Source: Falsarthrobacter nasiphocae
GTDB taxonomy: Bacteria; Actinomycetota; Actinomycetes; Actinomycetales; Micrococcaceae
DNA length: 64,000 bases
Assembly (NCBI RefSeq): GCF_031456275.1
Contig: NZ_JAVDUI010000001.1
Span: 868,001-932,000, forward strand
Direction of reading: 5' to 3'
In this document: positions 48,166-57,242 of the stretch, piece by piece
Layout: each line of letters opens with the position of its first letter
Position numbering within the stretch: the stretch's first letter is position 1
Notes under the pieces: generated by a model
Database searches by the model: none
Told to the model about the DNA's origin: nothing
Seen by the model: only the letters and a program-made list of their open reading frames with translations
Position numbers and translations under genes: made by a program

Positions 48166-48200
48166 GCCGGGGGACGGCGGCGGCTCGACGGGGCTGTGGC

Positions 48201-49451
48201 TCACGCGTTCGGGTCCAGGTCCGTGCCGGCACCCCTCTTGCGCGGGGCGGGGGTTGCGCTGGCGCCAGCCGCCGTCGTCGTCGTGCTCCCGCAGCCGGAA
48301 CCACAGCAGGAGCTCTCCCCGGCAGCGGAAGCGCACGCCTCCCCCGAGGCGCCCGTGAAGCCGGGCTCGCCGGGGCGCTCGCCGAGGACGTGGAAGCCGT
48401 TGTCGCGGATCATGGCGAGGTCCTCCTCGGCGGACTGGCCCTCGGAGGTGAGGTAGTCGCCCAGGAAGAGAGAGTTGGCGGCCTGGAGCGCGATGGGCTG
48501 GAGGCTGCGCAGATGCATCTCGCGGCCGCCGGCCATGCGCAGCTCACGGTCCGGCGCGGCGAAACGGACCAGGGCGAGGATACGGAGGGCGCGCAGGGGG
48601 CTGAGCTCCCACGTCCCCTCGAGCGGGGTGCCATCGAAGGGCATGAGGAAGTTGACGGGGATGGAGTCGGAGCCCATGTCGCGGAGGGCGAAGACGGCCT
48701 CGACAAGCTGCTCGTCCGACTCGCCCATGCCCACGATGATGCCCGAGCACGCGCTCATGCCCGCAGCCTGCGCCTTCTCCACGGTGGCCACGCGGTCCGC
48801 GTAGGAGTGCGTGGAGCAGATGTCCTCGTAGTGGGACTCGGCGGTGTTGATGTTGTGGTTGTAGGCGTCGACGCCCACGGCCCGGAGGCGCTCGGCCTGG
48901 CCATCCTTGAGGATGCCGAGGCACGCGCAGACCTCGATCTCGGGGTGGTCCGCCTTGAGGTCCGCAATCATCGCGGACACCCGGTCCACGTCCCGGTCCG
49001 TGGGGCCGCGCCCCGAGGCGACCATGCAGACCCGGCGGGCGCCGCCGCCGATGCCGAGCTTGGCCTGGCGGACGGCCTCGTCCTTGTCCAGCCACGTGTA
49101 CTTGAGAATCTGGGCCGCGGAGCCGAGGCGCTGGCTGCAGTACGTGCAGTCCTCGGGGCAGAGGCCCGACTTCAGGTTGACGAGGTAGTTGACCTTGACG
49201 CTCAGGCCGAAGTGCTCACGGCGGAGACGGAAGGCGGCGTTGAGGAGATCGAGGGTGTCCTCGTCCGGGGTGGCGAGGAGGGCGAGGGCCTCGGCGTGGG
49301 TCAGCGTGTGGCCGGCGAGGATGCGGGCGGCCAGGTTGTGAGGGCTGGTGGCGGCGGGGGTGGGGGCCGGGGTGGGGGCACCCGGGGCTGTGGGGGCCGA
49401 TGTGGGGGCGGAATCCGCCTGCATGGGGGCGGGTGCTGCCTGCTGCGACAT
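48201..49451 (-). CDS. bioB: Biotin synthase
   Basis: Radical-SAM enzyme inserting sulfur into dethiobiotin. The 416-residue protein has the cluster motif CPEDCTYC, then [21 protein letters not shown] and [11 protein letters not shown]. It is extended at both ends. The N-terminal ~35 residues are Ala/Pro/Thr-rich. The C-terminal ~45 residues include [17 protein letters not shown], part of it encoded by the interspersed 18-mer. No other bio gene is in the window. GAGGAG precedes the ATG. Three BioQ-type boxes lie between this gene and the divergent regulator. Confidence 0.94.
   Translation of the reverse strand: MSQQAAPAPMQADSAPTSAPTAPGAPTPAPTPAATSPHNLAARILAGHTLTHAEALALLATPDEDTLDLLNAAFRLRREHFGLSVKVNYLVNLKSGLCPEDCTYCSQRLGSAAQILKYTWLDKDEAVRQAKLGIGGGARRVCMVASGRGPTDRDVDRVSAMIADLKADHPEIEVCACLGILKDGQAERLRAVGVDAYNHNINTAESHYEDICSTHSYADRVATVEKAQAAGMSACSGIIVGMGESDEQLVEAVFALRDMGSDSIPVNFLMPFDGTPLEGTWELSPLRALRILALVRFAAPDRELRMAGGREMHLRSLQPIALQAANSLFLGDYLTSEGQSAEEDLAMIRDNGFHVLGERPGEPGFTGASGEACASAAGESSCCGSGCGSTTTTAAGASATPAPRKRGAGTDLDPNA
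48262..48279. repeat. Interspersed 18-mer inside bioB
   Basis: A perfect GCGCCAGCCGCCGTCGTC. It lies within the extended C-terminal coding region of bioB and encodes the Thr-Thr-Ala-Ala-Gly-Ala part on the minus strand. Confidence 0.6.
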
Positions 49452-49487
49452 GGTGACTCCTCACGCGCTTCCCCTGTGATCCCGGGG

Positions 49488-49548
49488 TGAACGATGTTCA
49501 ATGAACGGTGTTCAGCCATGTTAGTCCAGAACCCCTGAACAGCGTTAA
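49488..49548. promoter_or_regulatory. bioQ box: Three BioQ-type operator boxes
   Basis: TGAAC-GAT-GTTCA (49488-49500) and TGAAC-GGT-GTTCA (49502-49514) are perfect palindromes one base apart, next to the bioB start. TGAAC-AGC-GTTAA (49536-49548) lies toward the regulator. The BioQ consensus known from corynebacteria has the same TGAAC-N3-GTT form. Repression of both divergent genes is inferred. Confidence 0.85.
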
Positions 49549-49618
49549 ATTGACTGCCCCGTCAGGGGAGCCAGCCCAGGGCAAAGCCGGTACGAGCCGC
49601 CCCACTAGACTGGTCTTC

Positions 49619-50158
49619 ATGGCGCTCTCCCGCAACGAAATCACGAATGCGGCCCTCCGCATCCTTCGGAAGTACGGGTTCGCGGACTTGTCCATGCGCC
49701 GAATCGCCGCAGATCTCGAGGTCCAGCCCAGCGCCCTCTACTGGCATGTGCACAACAAGCAGGAGCTCCTCGTGCTCACCGCCACGGCCATCCTGGAGCA
49801 CTGCCGCGGCGAGGACCTGCCGCAGCTCGCGCGCAGCATCCGAGCCGCGCTGTCGTCCGTGCGTGACGGGGCGGACGTCGCCCTCATCGCTGTGGCCGCC
49901 TCCCCCGAGCCGCTCCCCGGCCTGGCCCAGATCCCGCCCCTGCTGCGCGGCTTCGGCCTCTCGGACCAGGACGCGGAATGGGGCGCCAAGACGCTCGAGC
50001 ACCACATCCTCGCCGCGGTGGCCGCCGAGCAGAACGCCGAGGCCCTGGGCCGAGACGTGGACCCGCTGGCCCCCGAGGCCTTCGACTTCGGCGTGCGCGC
50101 CATCCTCAAAGGGCTCGGGGCGGAACGCGGGGTCGTCGACGAGCCGGTCCTCTTCTAA
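49619..50158 (+). CDS. bioQ: TetR-family repressor, probable BioQ
   Basis: A 179-residue TetR regulator. The helix-turn-helix is LRKYGFADLSMRRIAADLEVQPSALYWHVHNKQELL. Divergence from bioB and the TGAAC-N3-GTTCA boxes between them identify it as the likely biotin regulator BioQ. The ATG at 49619 follows TAGACT (49606-49611) by 7 bases; the longer reading from 49508 would run over the third operator box. Confidence 0.85.
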   Translation: MALSRNEITNAALRILRKYGFADLSMRRIAADLEVQPSALYWHVHNKQELLVLTATAILEHCRGEDLPQLARSIRAALSSVRDGADVALIAVAASPEPLPGLAQIPPLLRGFGLSDQDAEWGAKTLEHHILAAVAAEQNAEALGRDVDPLAPEAFDFGVRAILKGLGAERGVVDEPVLF

Positions 50159-50183
50159 CACGCCTCCGCCCCTTCCCCTCCTT

Positions 50184-50246
50184 CGTTCCGTGGCGATGTT
50201 CGCACGCCTGAGCGCGATTTTTGGTTCAAAATCGCCTCGAAACGGG
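50184..50246. repeat. Palindromic REP-like element, copy X
   Basis: CGTTCCGTGGCGAT at the left and ATCGCCTCGAAACG at the right pair at 12 of 14 positions. An inner GCGATTTT/AAAATCGC stem is also present. The core is inverted relative to copies Y (50844) and Z (53257). Confidence 0.75.
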
Positions 50247-50294
50247 AGATGAGGAGGGAGCGCCACCGTGGGCCGGGCGGCATAATCTAGGTCC

Positions 50295-50819
50295 ATGACT
50301 CGGATCCACCTGCTGCGCGCCGTCAACCTCGGCGCCCGGAACAAGGTCCCCATGGCGGACCTGCGCCGCATCGCGGAAGACCTCGGCGCCACCGGCGTCC
50401 GCACCCTCCTGAACACAGGCAACCTCATCACCGAGACGGAGCCGGACGCCTTCCCCGCGGCGCTCCTCGCGCGCATTGAGGATGAGTTGGGCGTGGCCAC
50501 CGCCGTCATCGTTCTTGAGAGCGACGACGTGCAGTTCGCCGTGGAGAACAACCCCTTTGAGCCCGAGGAGTTCGCTGCGGTGTACGTGGGCTGCTGCTCG
50601 GAGGCGCCCAGCGAGGAGAAGATGAGGGCCCTGCGGGACCGGGACTTCGGGCAGGACACCGTGAGGCACGCGGGTCGATTCGTGTACCTGGGATACGCGG
50701 GGAACGTGCATTCCTCGAAGCTCTCGAACGCGCTCGTGGAGCGGCAGCTGGGCATCACGATGACGAGCCGCAACATGACCACAATGCTCAAGCTCAGCCA
50801 GAGCGCCCTGGGTCACTGA
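50295..50819 (+). CDS. DUF1697 domain-containing protein
   Basis: A 174-residue protein of the DUF1697 family, with the characteristic LLRAVNLGARNKVPMADLR opening and LLNTGNLI segment. The C-terminal LTSRN-like motif appears here as MTSRNMTTM. Function unknown. ATG 50295 follows TAATCT by 6 bases. It is bracketed by two copies of the REP-like element. Confidence 0.88.
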   Translation: MTRIHLLRAVNLGARNKVPMADLRRIAEDLGATGVRTLLNTGNLITETEPDAFPAALLARIEDELGVATAVIVLESDDVQFAVENNPFEPEEFAAVYVGCCSEAPSEEKMRALRDRDFGQDTVRHAGRFVYLGYAGNVHSSKLSNALVERQLGITMTSRNMTTMLKLSQSALGH

Positions 50820-50843
50820 CGCCAGCCGCGCTACCTTCCCCCT

Positions 50844-50909
50844 CCCGTTCCGTGGCGAGATTGAACCAGGGGAACGCGTTCACGCGTGCGAACGTCGCCC
50901 AGGAACGGG
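50844..50909. repeat. Palindromic REP-like element, copy Y
   Basis: Outer arms CCCGTTCCGTGGCGA and TCGCCCAGGAACGGG are near-perfect inverted repeats. The core TTGAACCA...GTGCGAA is shared with copy Z. Confidence 0.75.
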
Positions 50910-51457
50910 TGAGAAAGAGAAGGGGTGGCGGAAGTTATCCACGTTCAGGCTGGTGTTCGGCACGTATGGGAGCGGCAAATGAGATGGTGCGGCCATGGAC
51001 TCATCGCACGCGGGCCACCCGGCATTCTTCACTCCTCGGGACTGCACCCGCGGCCACCGCCCACGACCTCAATGCCGGAGTGAAAGCCTGAGGCGGGTGA
51101 CGTGGGGCGTATGGGCAGAAACCGAGGGCTCAGATCCCGCCCCCGAATGGCTCCTCGGTGAGGCTCGGCCACCCTCCCTGCTCTCCGGGAGGGACAGATC
51201 TGCGCTCATAGCCAAGGTGAATGCGGTTGCTCAAACGTTGCCAGGTTCCATCGTTTCTGGCCTCACGGCGGCAGCCCTGTACGGGATGCCCGTGCCCCGG
51301 ATGGACCACGGCGTCCACCTGATCAGAGGCAAAGAGAGCCCCCGGTCCATACGCAGTGACGTGTATGTTTCACGGTCCAAGGTGGAGGAACAGGACGTTC
51401 TGCAGATGCCGGGCTTGGAGCCCGACATTCTCTCCAGGCGCCGCACCGTCCTCTCCC

Positions 51458-52739
51458 GGGTTAGCGGCCAAAAAGTGTGTTTTTCTCGGGCGTGTCATGG
51501 CCGTCCTGCCCACCCTTGCTGGGTTCCGTTCCCGTCCTCCCAGCTGAACCCGTGGCCCCACAGCTCGGGCCCGATGACCTCCTCGACGCCCGCGATGGTG
51601 TCCTCCCGGGCCTGGTAGTGCTCGGCGCGGATGAGCTCGCTTGCTGGTCGAGTGTCCACGCTCAAGGACCGGAAATACCAGGCCGCCGCGACAGGGGCCC
51701 GGTGCCTGGGGATCCCGCGATGTGACCGGAAGAGCTCCTTGAGCCCGGCATTGACCCCACCCTCGAGCGGACTTGTCGTACGCGGCAGCACTTCCCCGGG
51801 CCTGGCTTGTTCCAACCACGTGAAGAGATGCCCGGCTTTGCGCACGCGTTCCAGGGTGAAATACGCCCGCCGAAGACGCTGATGCGTGTACCACCACGCC
51901 GCGTTCACAGGCACGCTCGAGGGCCTCACCAGGCCAGCACGGGCGTACGTGCGCTCCGTCAGAAACGCCCGCCAGGCCCCATGCCACGCGGCCAACGAAG
52001 CCTCCCACGAGGCCGCCTGGTCCAGGGAGGAGACCTTCGGCAACGCCCGGGCCAGCGACCGAAGTTGCCGCCCTGCCTGTAGCACGGGCCGGCGAGTGAG
52101 ATGCTCATCCACCCGGTGAAGCAGATGAAAGAGACACCGTTGAACCCGGGTGGCGGGCCACAGCTCGCCGATCACGGTCAGAGCCGCGGCGTTCCCATCG
52201 ACGATGACGATGTCCGGGGCCGGGATCATCTCCAGCAGCGCGGCCCATGACGCGCGCTTCTCCCGGTCGCAGAACTGCCACGCCACGACATGCTCACCGG
52301 TGTAGGCCACGAGCGCGCACCAGGTGTTGAAGTACGTCCCATCCAGCATCAGCACCCGGTGGACTTCCCCGGTCAGTACTGGTTCCGGGGCCACGTTCCA
52401 GCACCAGGCATGCTGGCGGCGGAAGGTGCGAGCGGGCCCGTGCTCGCCCTGGGTCGTACGTCCAAGGAGCCAGTCCTCGAAGCGGTGGATCTGGTGGGCC
52501 CGCGTCAGGTCATCCCGGCGGGCTGGGGTGGTGGACGCTCCGCAGGATGAGCATCGGTAGCGCGGGCGTCCTGCGCTGGTCGTGCCGTTCTTGATCAGGG
52601 TCTGGGCGCATACACCACAACGGGGCCGATTCGCGGGAAGGGGCATTCATCATGCTTGCAGAGTAAGTCAACGGGCGTATAGCCCTACTGCCGACTGAGA
52701 AGCAGACCCCTGCCACACACACTTTTTGGCCGCTAACCC
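51458..52739 (-). mobile_element. IS1249-like (IS256 group) insertion sequence
   Basis: A 1282-bp element. The terminal inverted repeats match perfectly for 23 bases, beginning GGGTTAGCGGCCAAAAAGTG. The 8-bp target duplication CCTCTCCC is at 51450-51457 and 52740-52747. A single transposase gene runs on the minus strand. Intact ends, intact duplication and an intact gene indicate recent insertion. Confidence 0.93.
51495..52646 (-). CDS. IS1249/IS256-family transposase
   Basis: A 383-residue DDE transposase. The N-terminal zinc ribbon is CGVCAQTLIKNGTTSAGRPRYRCSSCG. The catalytic acidic residues are in LMLDGTYFN, VIVDGNAA and SPLEGGVNAGLKELFRSHRG. The length and zinc ribbon suit the IS1249 branch. 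Full length and apparently functional. Confidence 0.92.
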   Translation of the reverse strand: MPLPANRPRCGVCAQTLIKNGTTSAGRPRYRCSSCGASTTPARRDDLTRAHQIHRFEDWLLGRTTQGEHGPARTFRRQHAWCWNVAPEPVLTGEVHRVLMLDGTYFNTWCALVAYTGEHVVAWQFCDREKRASWAALLEMIPAPDIVIVDGNAAALTVIGELWPATRVQRCLFHLLHRVDEHLTRRPVLQAGRQLRSLARALPKVSSLDQAASWEASLAAWHGAWRAFLTERTYARAGLVRPSSVPVNAAWWYTHQRLRRAYFTLERVRKAGHLFTWLEQARPGEVLPRTTSPLEGGVNAGLKELFRSHRGIPRHRAPVAAAWYFRSLSVDTRPASELIRAEHYQAREDTIAGVEEVIGPELWGHGFSWEDGNGTQQGWAGRP

Positions 52740-53256
52740 CCTCTCCCTAGCGCCACGGCTCACGGAGATTGAGTTGGTCATCCTCATCGACTGGCTCGTC
52801 CGCGTACCTCGAGAAGAATTTGAGGGACGTATTGAGCCGCACGAGACTCTTACCTCATTACGGGAATGGATCGCGGCGCAACGGCGTATTCGAGGACGCC
52901 CGGCGTTCCAGTCCGCACTGGAGCGGGCGAGCGTGGGATCCGATTCACCGATGGAAACGAAGCTCAGGCTCGCTCTTGAAGACGCGGGCATAACAGGCGC
53001 GGTGTGCAACGCAGTTATCACCGACGGCGGTCACGTACTAGGGCAACCGGACTTGGCATTCCTCGAGGCCAAGGTTGCGGTGGACTATCACGGGGCTCAC
53101 CATTGGACCGCCGACGGCATCGCACGGGATCTCCGCAAGCGGGATCGCTTTGAACGGGCTGGCTGGAAATACATCGAATTGTGCGCCGATCACGCGGTGC
53201 ATGATTGGGCACCGGCCACGCGACTCATCCGCGACGCGGTCTCATCACCCTCCCTG

Positions 53257-53322
53257 CCCGTTACGGGGCGGGTTTGAACCAAAAACCGCGCTTCAGCGTG
53301 CGAAAATCGCCCCGCAACGGGG
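53257..53322. repeat. Palindromic REP-like element, copy Z
   Basis: CCCGTTACGGGGCG and CGCCCCGCAACGGGG form the outer arms; the core TTTGAACCA...GTGCGAAAA matches copy Y. It overlaps the last codons of the disrupted gene. Confidence 0.75.
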
Positions 53323-53338
53323 AGAGAAGAGGAGGCGG

Positions 53339-53761
53339 CTACGCCCCCAGGATCGCGGCCTTGGCGCTCGGATCAGCCTCGTTGAGGAAGTCGTTGATGC
53401 GGGTGACCTCGTCCTGCTCCCCGATGGCTGCCGCCGCCCGCTGCAGCGCCACGAGGCAACGGAGGAAGCCGCGGTTGGGCTCGTGGGAGTACGGGATGCG
53501 CCCGGCGCCCTTCCAGCCGGCGCGGCGGAGGGAGTCGAGCCCGCGGTGGTAGCCGACGCGCGCGAAGGCGTAGCTCTCCACCTCAAGGCCCTCGCCCCAG
53601 GCATCCTCGGCGGCCTGCGCCCACGCGAGGGAGGAGGCGGGGAAGCGTCGGACGAGGTCCGCGCCCTCATCACCGGCCTCGAACCGAGAGAGGACGTCCG
53701 TCTCCTCGGGGAGGCGCGTCTCGACGGGCCCGGTGCCGGGCATTCCGAGGTTGTTCGACAT
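53339..53761 (-). CDS. DUF3151 domain-containing protein
   Basis: A 140-residue actinobacterial DUF3151 protein. ARVGYHRGLDSLRRAGWKGAGRIPYSHEPNRGFLR is the conserved block. Function unknown, but the gene is commonly found beside fba in this lineage, as here. An AAGGAG site precedes ATG 53761; a longer frame from 53827 has no start signal. Confidence 0.87.
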   Translation of the reverse strand: MSNNLGMPGTGPVETRLPEETDVLSRFEAGDEGADLVRRFPASSLAWAQAAEDAWGEGLEVESYAFARVGYHRGLDSLRRAGWKGAGRIPYSHEPNRGFLRCLVALQRAAAAIGEQDEVTRINDFLNEADPSAKAAILGA

Positions 53762-53913
53762 GGGGGTGTCTCCTTCCGCCGCGCTCCCGCGACTCAACTC
53801 TGATTCGGCCGCAATCCTGCGGCCCAACGCTCACTCCAACCGAGCTCCCGCGGCCTGAAACTCGTGACGCCCCGAGGCCCGCACCATGTGCCGAGCCCCG
53901 GGGCAACGCACGC

Positions 53914-53943
53914 GGCGGGCGACCCCGTGGGGGCACGCCCGCC
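53914..53943 (-). terminator. fba terminator
   Basis: GGCGGGCG/CGCCCGCC stem with a 14-base loop, 7 bases beyond the fba stop on the minus strand. Confidence 0.75.
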
Positions 53944-53949
53944 GTCGTT

Positions 53950-54972
53950 CTACTTGATGGACTTGCCGGCCGAGCCGAGGTTCTGGCAGGCCTCAACCAC
54001 GCGGTTGGCCATGCCCTCTTCAGCCTTGGCGCCCCAGACGCGCGGGTCGTAGGTCTTCTTGTTGCCGACCTCGCCGTCGATCTTGAGGACGCCGTCGTAG
54101 TTCGAGAGCATGTGCCCGGCAACGGGGCGCGTGAACGCGTACTGCGTGTCCGTGTCCACGTTCATCTTGATGACGCCGTAGGACACCGCGTCCGCGATCT
54201 CCTGCGCGGTGGAGCCGGATCCGCCGTGGAAGACCAAGTCAAACGGGTCCTTCTTGCCGATCTTGGCGCCGACCTCGTCCTGGATCTTCTTGAGGAGCTC
54301 GGGGCGCAGCTTCACGCCGCCCGGCTTGTAGACGCCGTGGACGTTGCCGAAGGTGAGCGCGGTGATGTACCGGCCCTTCTCGCCAGCACCGAGCGCCTCG
54401 ATGGTCTTAAGGCCGTCCTCGACGGTGGTGTAGAGCTTCTCGTTGATCTCGTTCTCGACGCCGTCTTCCTCGCCGCCGACCGTGCCGATCTCGACCTCGA
54501 GGATCATCTTGGCGGCGTGCGTGCGCTTGAGCAGGTCCTCGGCGATGCGGAGGTTCTCCTCGAGCGTCTCCGCCGAGCCGTCCCACATGTGGGAGGAGAA
54601 GAGCGGGTCGCGGCCGGCCTTGACCTCGGCCTCGGACGCCTCGAGAAGCGGGAGGACGAAGCCGTCCAGCTTGTCCTTGGGGCAGTGGTCCGTGTGGAGG
54701 GCAATGTTGACGTCATACGCCTTGGCCACCTCACGTGCGAAGGCTGCAAAACCGAGCGAGCCCACGACCATGTCCTTGACGGACGCGCCGGACCAGTAGG
54801 CGGCGCCGCCCGTGGACACCTGGATGATGCCGTCCGAGCCGGCCTCGGCGAAGCCGCGGATGGCCGCGTTGAGCGTCTGCGAGCTCGTCACGTTGATCGC
54901 CGGGAACGCAAAGCCGCCGCTCTTGGCGGTGTCCAGCATTTCGGTGTATTTCTCGGGAGTCACGATGGGCAT
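53950..54972 (-). CDS. fba: Class II fructose-bisphosphate aldolase
   Basis: Zinc-dependent glycolytic/gluconeogenic aldolase, 340 residues. Zinc-site motifs are ALHTDHCPKDKLD, EIGTVGGEEDGVENE, TFGNVHGVYKPG and FHGGSGSTAQEI; NVDTDTQYAFT follows. AAGGAG precedes ATG 54972. The promoter region 54973-55169 contains a variant of the GACGACGACGGCGGC motif near 55072. A hairpin terminator lies downstream. Confidence 0.96.
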   Translation of the reverse strand: MPIVTPEKYTEMLDTAKSGGFAFPAINVTSSQTLNAAIRGFAEAGSDGIIQVSTGGAAYWSGASVKDMVVGSLGFAAFAREVAKAYDVNIALHTDHCPKDKLDGFVLPLLEASEAEVKAGRDPLFSSHMWDGSAETLEENLRIAEDLLKRTHAAKMILEVEIGTVGGEEDGVENEINEKLYTTVEDGLKTIEALGAGEKGRYITALTFGNVHGVYKPGGVKLRPELLKKIQDEVGAKIGKKDPFDLVFHGGSGSTAQEIADAVSYGVIKMNVDTDTQYAFTRPVAGHMLSNYDGVLKIDGEVGNKKTYDPRVWGAKAEEGMANRVVEACQNLGSAGKSIK

Positions 54973-55169
54973 GGCTGCTCCTTCTCGATCAGGTCCGGCC
55001 TTCGCTGGCCGTGCTCCTCCCATCCTAGCGAGGCCCCCTCGCCTTGGGTGGGGGCGTCCACAATTTCGTGGACAACGACGACGGCGGCCTGCGGCACCGC
55101 TGCCCCGCCGGAGATGGGGGGCCAGTGTGGCCGCGGCCGCCGTGTGGCTTTGACGCGCGTGTGGGGCGC

Positions 55170-55592
55170 TCAGGCCTCCTGGGACTGGCCGGCGCTGGCG
55201 ATGTTGACCATCCACTTGACTCCGAAACGGTCCTTGAGCATGCCGAACTCGTCTCCCCACATCTGCTTCTCGAGCGGGACCTCGATCTCTGCGTCCTCGC
55301 TGAGCTTCTCCCAGTAGCCGCGGAGCTCGTCGGCCTCGGAGCCGGAGAGGGAGACGGTGACGTTGTCGCCGTACGTGACGGGGTGCTCGGGGCTCGGGGA
55401 GTCAGCGCCCATGAGCGTGAATCCGCTCGGAGTGGTGAGCTGGGAGTGCATGACGAGGTCCTTGATCTCGCCCGTCTCGCCCATCTCGCCGAAGGTCATG
55501 AGGGACAGCTCGCCGCCGAAGACGTCCTTGTAGAAGGACATCGCCTCGCGGGCCGTGTTGGTGAAGCTGATGTAGGGGTTGAGCGTGCTCAT
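55170..55592 (-). CDS. VOC-family protein, PhnB-like
   Basis: A 140-residue glyoxalase-fold protein (LNPYISFTNTAREAMSFYKDVFGGEL...) ending with GDEFGMLKDRFGVKWMVNI, the PhnB/3-demethylubiquinone-methyltransferase-like pattern. Function unknown. GAGGAG with 8-base spacing fixes the ATG at 55592. Confidence 0.88.
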   Translation of the reverse strand: MSTLNPYISFTNTAREAMSFYKDVFGGELSLMTFGEMGETGEIKDLVMHSQLTTPSGFTLMGADSPSPEHPVTYGDNVTVSLSGSEADELRGYWEKLSEDAEIEVPLEKQMWGDEFGMLKDRFGVKWMVNIASAGQSQEA

Positions 55593-55648
55593 GGTGGGGA
55601 TCTCCTCGGGTAGCGGGGCGGCGCTGCGGGCGATCCGCCCTCCAGCTG

Positions 55649-57112
55649 TCACAAGCCCTCGCGGTGGAGCATAGCGCGCGCGCCTGTGACGGTGGCCTGC
55701 CGGGCGGGCTGACGCAGGAACGGCAGGGCCATGAGGAGAATCCCGACGATGAGGTATGCGACGCACCCGAGCACCCACACCTGCTGGTTCATGACGAGGC
55801 GGTTCGCCTGGAGCAAGCCCGAGACCGTGCAGATGGTGGACGACAGGCTGGCGCAGACGAAGATCACCCACGCGGTCCGGCGCTGCACAAGGAGCGCCAG
55901 CACCAGCGTGACGACAACTTCCGGGAGCACGTAGCGCTCGTGCACTCGAGTGAGGAAGAACGTGCTGCCCCAGAGGAGGGCGGCGGCGCACCAGAGCCCA
56001 AACGCGGCGTCGCTCCGGAAGACTGGGGTTCGGTGGCGGATGAAGGCGACGACGGCGACCGCGGCGGCGAAAGCCAGGAAGAGGAGCAGCCCCCAGGCGG
56101 AGGCGGACAGGCCCAGGGCAAGCGGGTCTGTGTCCGGAATCCGCTCCATGGGGTGCTGGAGAAGCCCCCAAAGGTTGGGGCTGTTCATGGCGCGATACTG
56201 ATACTTGTTCCCAGCCATCGCAACGAGGTCCAGGAAGAAGTGCGAGCCGGTGACCTTGATGAGTGACACGTTGAAGGGCGCCGAAACGAGACCCACGAGG
56301 ACGAGGCCGAGAGCGGCGCCCCCGAACAGGTGCGTCAGGAATCGCCGCACGGGGACCCAGCGCCCAGGGCCTTCGGCTTCAGCGCGCGCCCGACGCGCCG
56401 TCCGAACAAGAGGCACAAGGATCACGGGGAGGGCGATGACCGCCAGGGGCGGCTTGATGAAGACCGCGTACACGGCGGCAGGCAGGAAGAGGCCCCCCAC
56501 GCGAGGCCAACGCCATGCAGCGAAGCCGCTCACAGCGAGGAGAAGGAGCGCCTGGGAGTCCCACTGGCCCCACACCCCACTTGTCAGGATGAGGGGCGGC
56601 GAGAGGAGAACCAGTCCTGCGCCCAGGACGCCGGCAGCCCGCCCCCGAGTCGCTGCGACATACACGAGAATGAGCACAGCCAGGAGGACGTCGGCCGCGT
56701 TCGGGAGGACTTTGACAAGGGCGCCGTAGGAGGGCGAGTCGAAGTCAAGACCGCCAATGGCCTTGTAGAACGAGGCCAGTATCCAGTGCGTGAGCAGATC
56801 TGGCGGCAGGTGGTCAGGCTGCCACCGTCCCGGATCGTAGGCTCGGTCAAGCGGCTGTTCCGTCAGCAGGTGAGCCCAGCGCACGAAATACCCGCGATCG
56901 CCGCTGTGCCCGGGCAGGGGCAACAGCATCAGCCTCACGGCCACACCTGCCGCGAAGAGGAGGGCGAGTGTCCGTCGCTGCCGTGACGTGAGGGGCGGCC
57001 TGCGCCTGCGTCGGGCCGGGTGAGACACGCGCGCACGGGACTCGACCGGGGTGTCTGACTCGTGGCCCATCGCAGTCACCCGGGACTCCTGGTGGGGGTG
57101 GGGGCGTGTCAT
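55649..57112 (-). CDS. GT-C-type membrane glycosyltransferase-like protein
   Basis: A polytopic membrane protein of about 487 residues from the ATG at 57112 (ATG 57070 is an alternative; neither has a convincing ribosome-binding site). The early periplasmic loop PGHSGDRGYFVRWAHLL has the acidic motif of GT-C enzymes that use polyprenyl-phosphate sugars. GVWGQWDSQALLLLAVSGF is a DUF2029/mannosyltransferase-like stretch. It is probably involved in surface glycan assembly with the next upstream gene. Acceptor unknown. Confidence 0.7.
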   Translation of the reverse strand: MTRPHPHQESRVTAMGHESDTPVESRARVSHPARRRRRPPLTSRQRRTLALLFAAGVAVRLMLLPLPGHSGDRGYFVRWAHLLTEQPLDRAYDPGRWQPDHLPPDLLTHWILASFYKAIGGLDFDSPSYGALVKVLPNAADVLLAVLILVYVAATRGRAAGVLGAGLVLLSPPLILTSGVWGQWDSQALLLLAVSGFAAWRWPRVGGLFLPAAVYAVFIKPPLAVIALPVILVPLVRTARRARAEAEGPGRWVPVRRFLTHLFGGAALGLVLVGLVSAPFNVSLIKVTGSHFFLDLVAMAGNKYQYRAMNSPNLWGLLQHPMERIPDTDPLALGLSASAWGLLLFLAFAAAVAVVAFIRHRTPVFRSDAAFGLWCAAALLWGSTFFLTRVHERYVLPEVVVTLVLALLVQRRTAWVIFVCASLSSTICTVSGLLQANRLVMNQQVWVLGCVAYLIVGILLMALPFLRQPARQATVTGARAMLHREGL

Positions 57113-57242
57113 TCTTTCCACTGTCTGCTCGGACCGGGTCTCACGGCGGCGAAGGCCGCCGCAGGAGATCCCAGGCGTGATGAAACCGTTCTGGCCGGGA
57201 TCCCTGTCGAGGTGCCCCGGGACCTCTGCCCCGTCTGCTGTG

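Larger units (their letters stand above)
50995..53277 (+). pseudogene. DUF559-type endonuclease-like gene split by an IS element
   Basis: The left part (50995-51457) encodes LRRVTWGVWAETEG... and GSIVSGLTAAALYGMPVP, an AbiEi-like winged-helix region. The right part (52740-53277) encodes SPMETKLRLALEDAGI, PDLAFLEAKVAVDYHG and WKYIELCADHAVHDW, the Vsr/DUF559 nuclease-like domain. Removing the insertion and one target copy rejoins the frame exactly (RRTVLSLAPRLTEIE), giving 330 residues. The inserted copy ends translation, so the gene is inactive here. The insertion must be recent, since neither half has other lesions. Confidence 0.88.
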
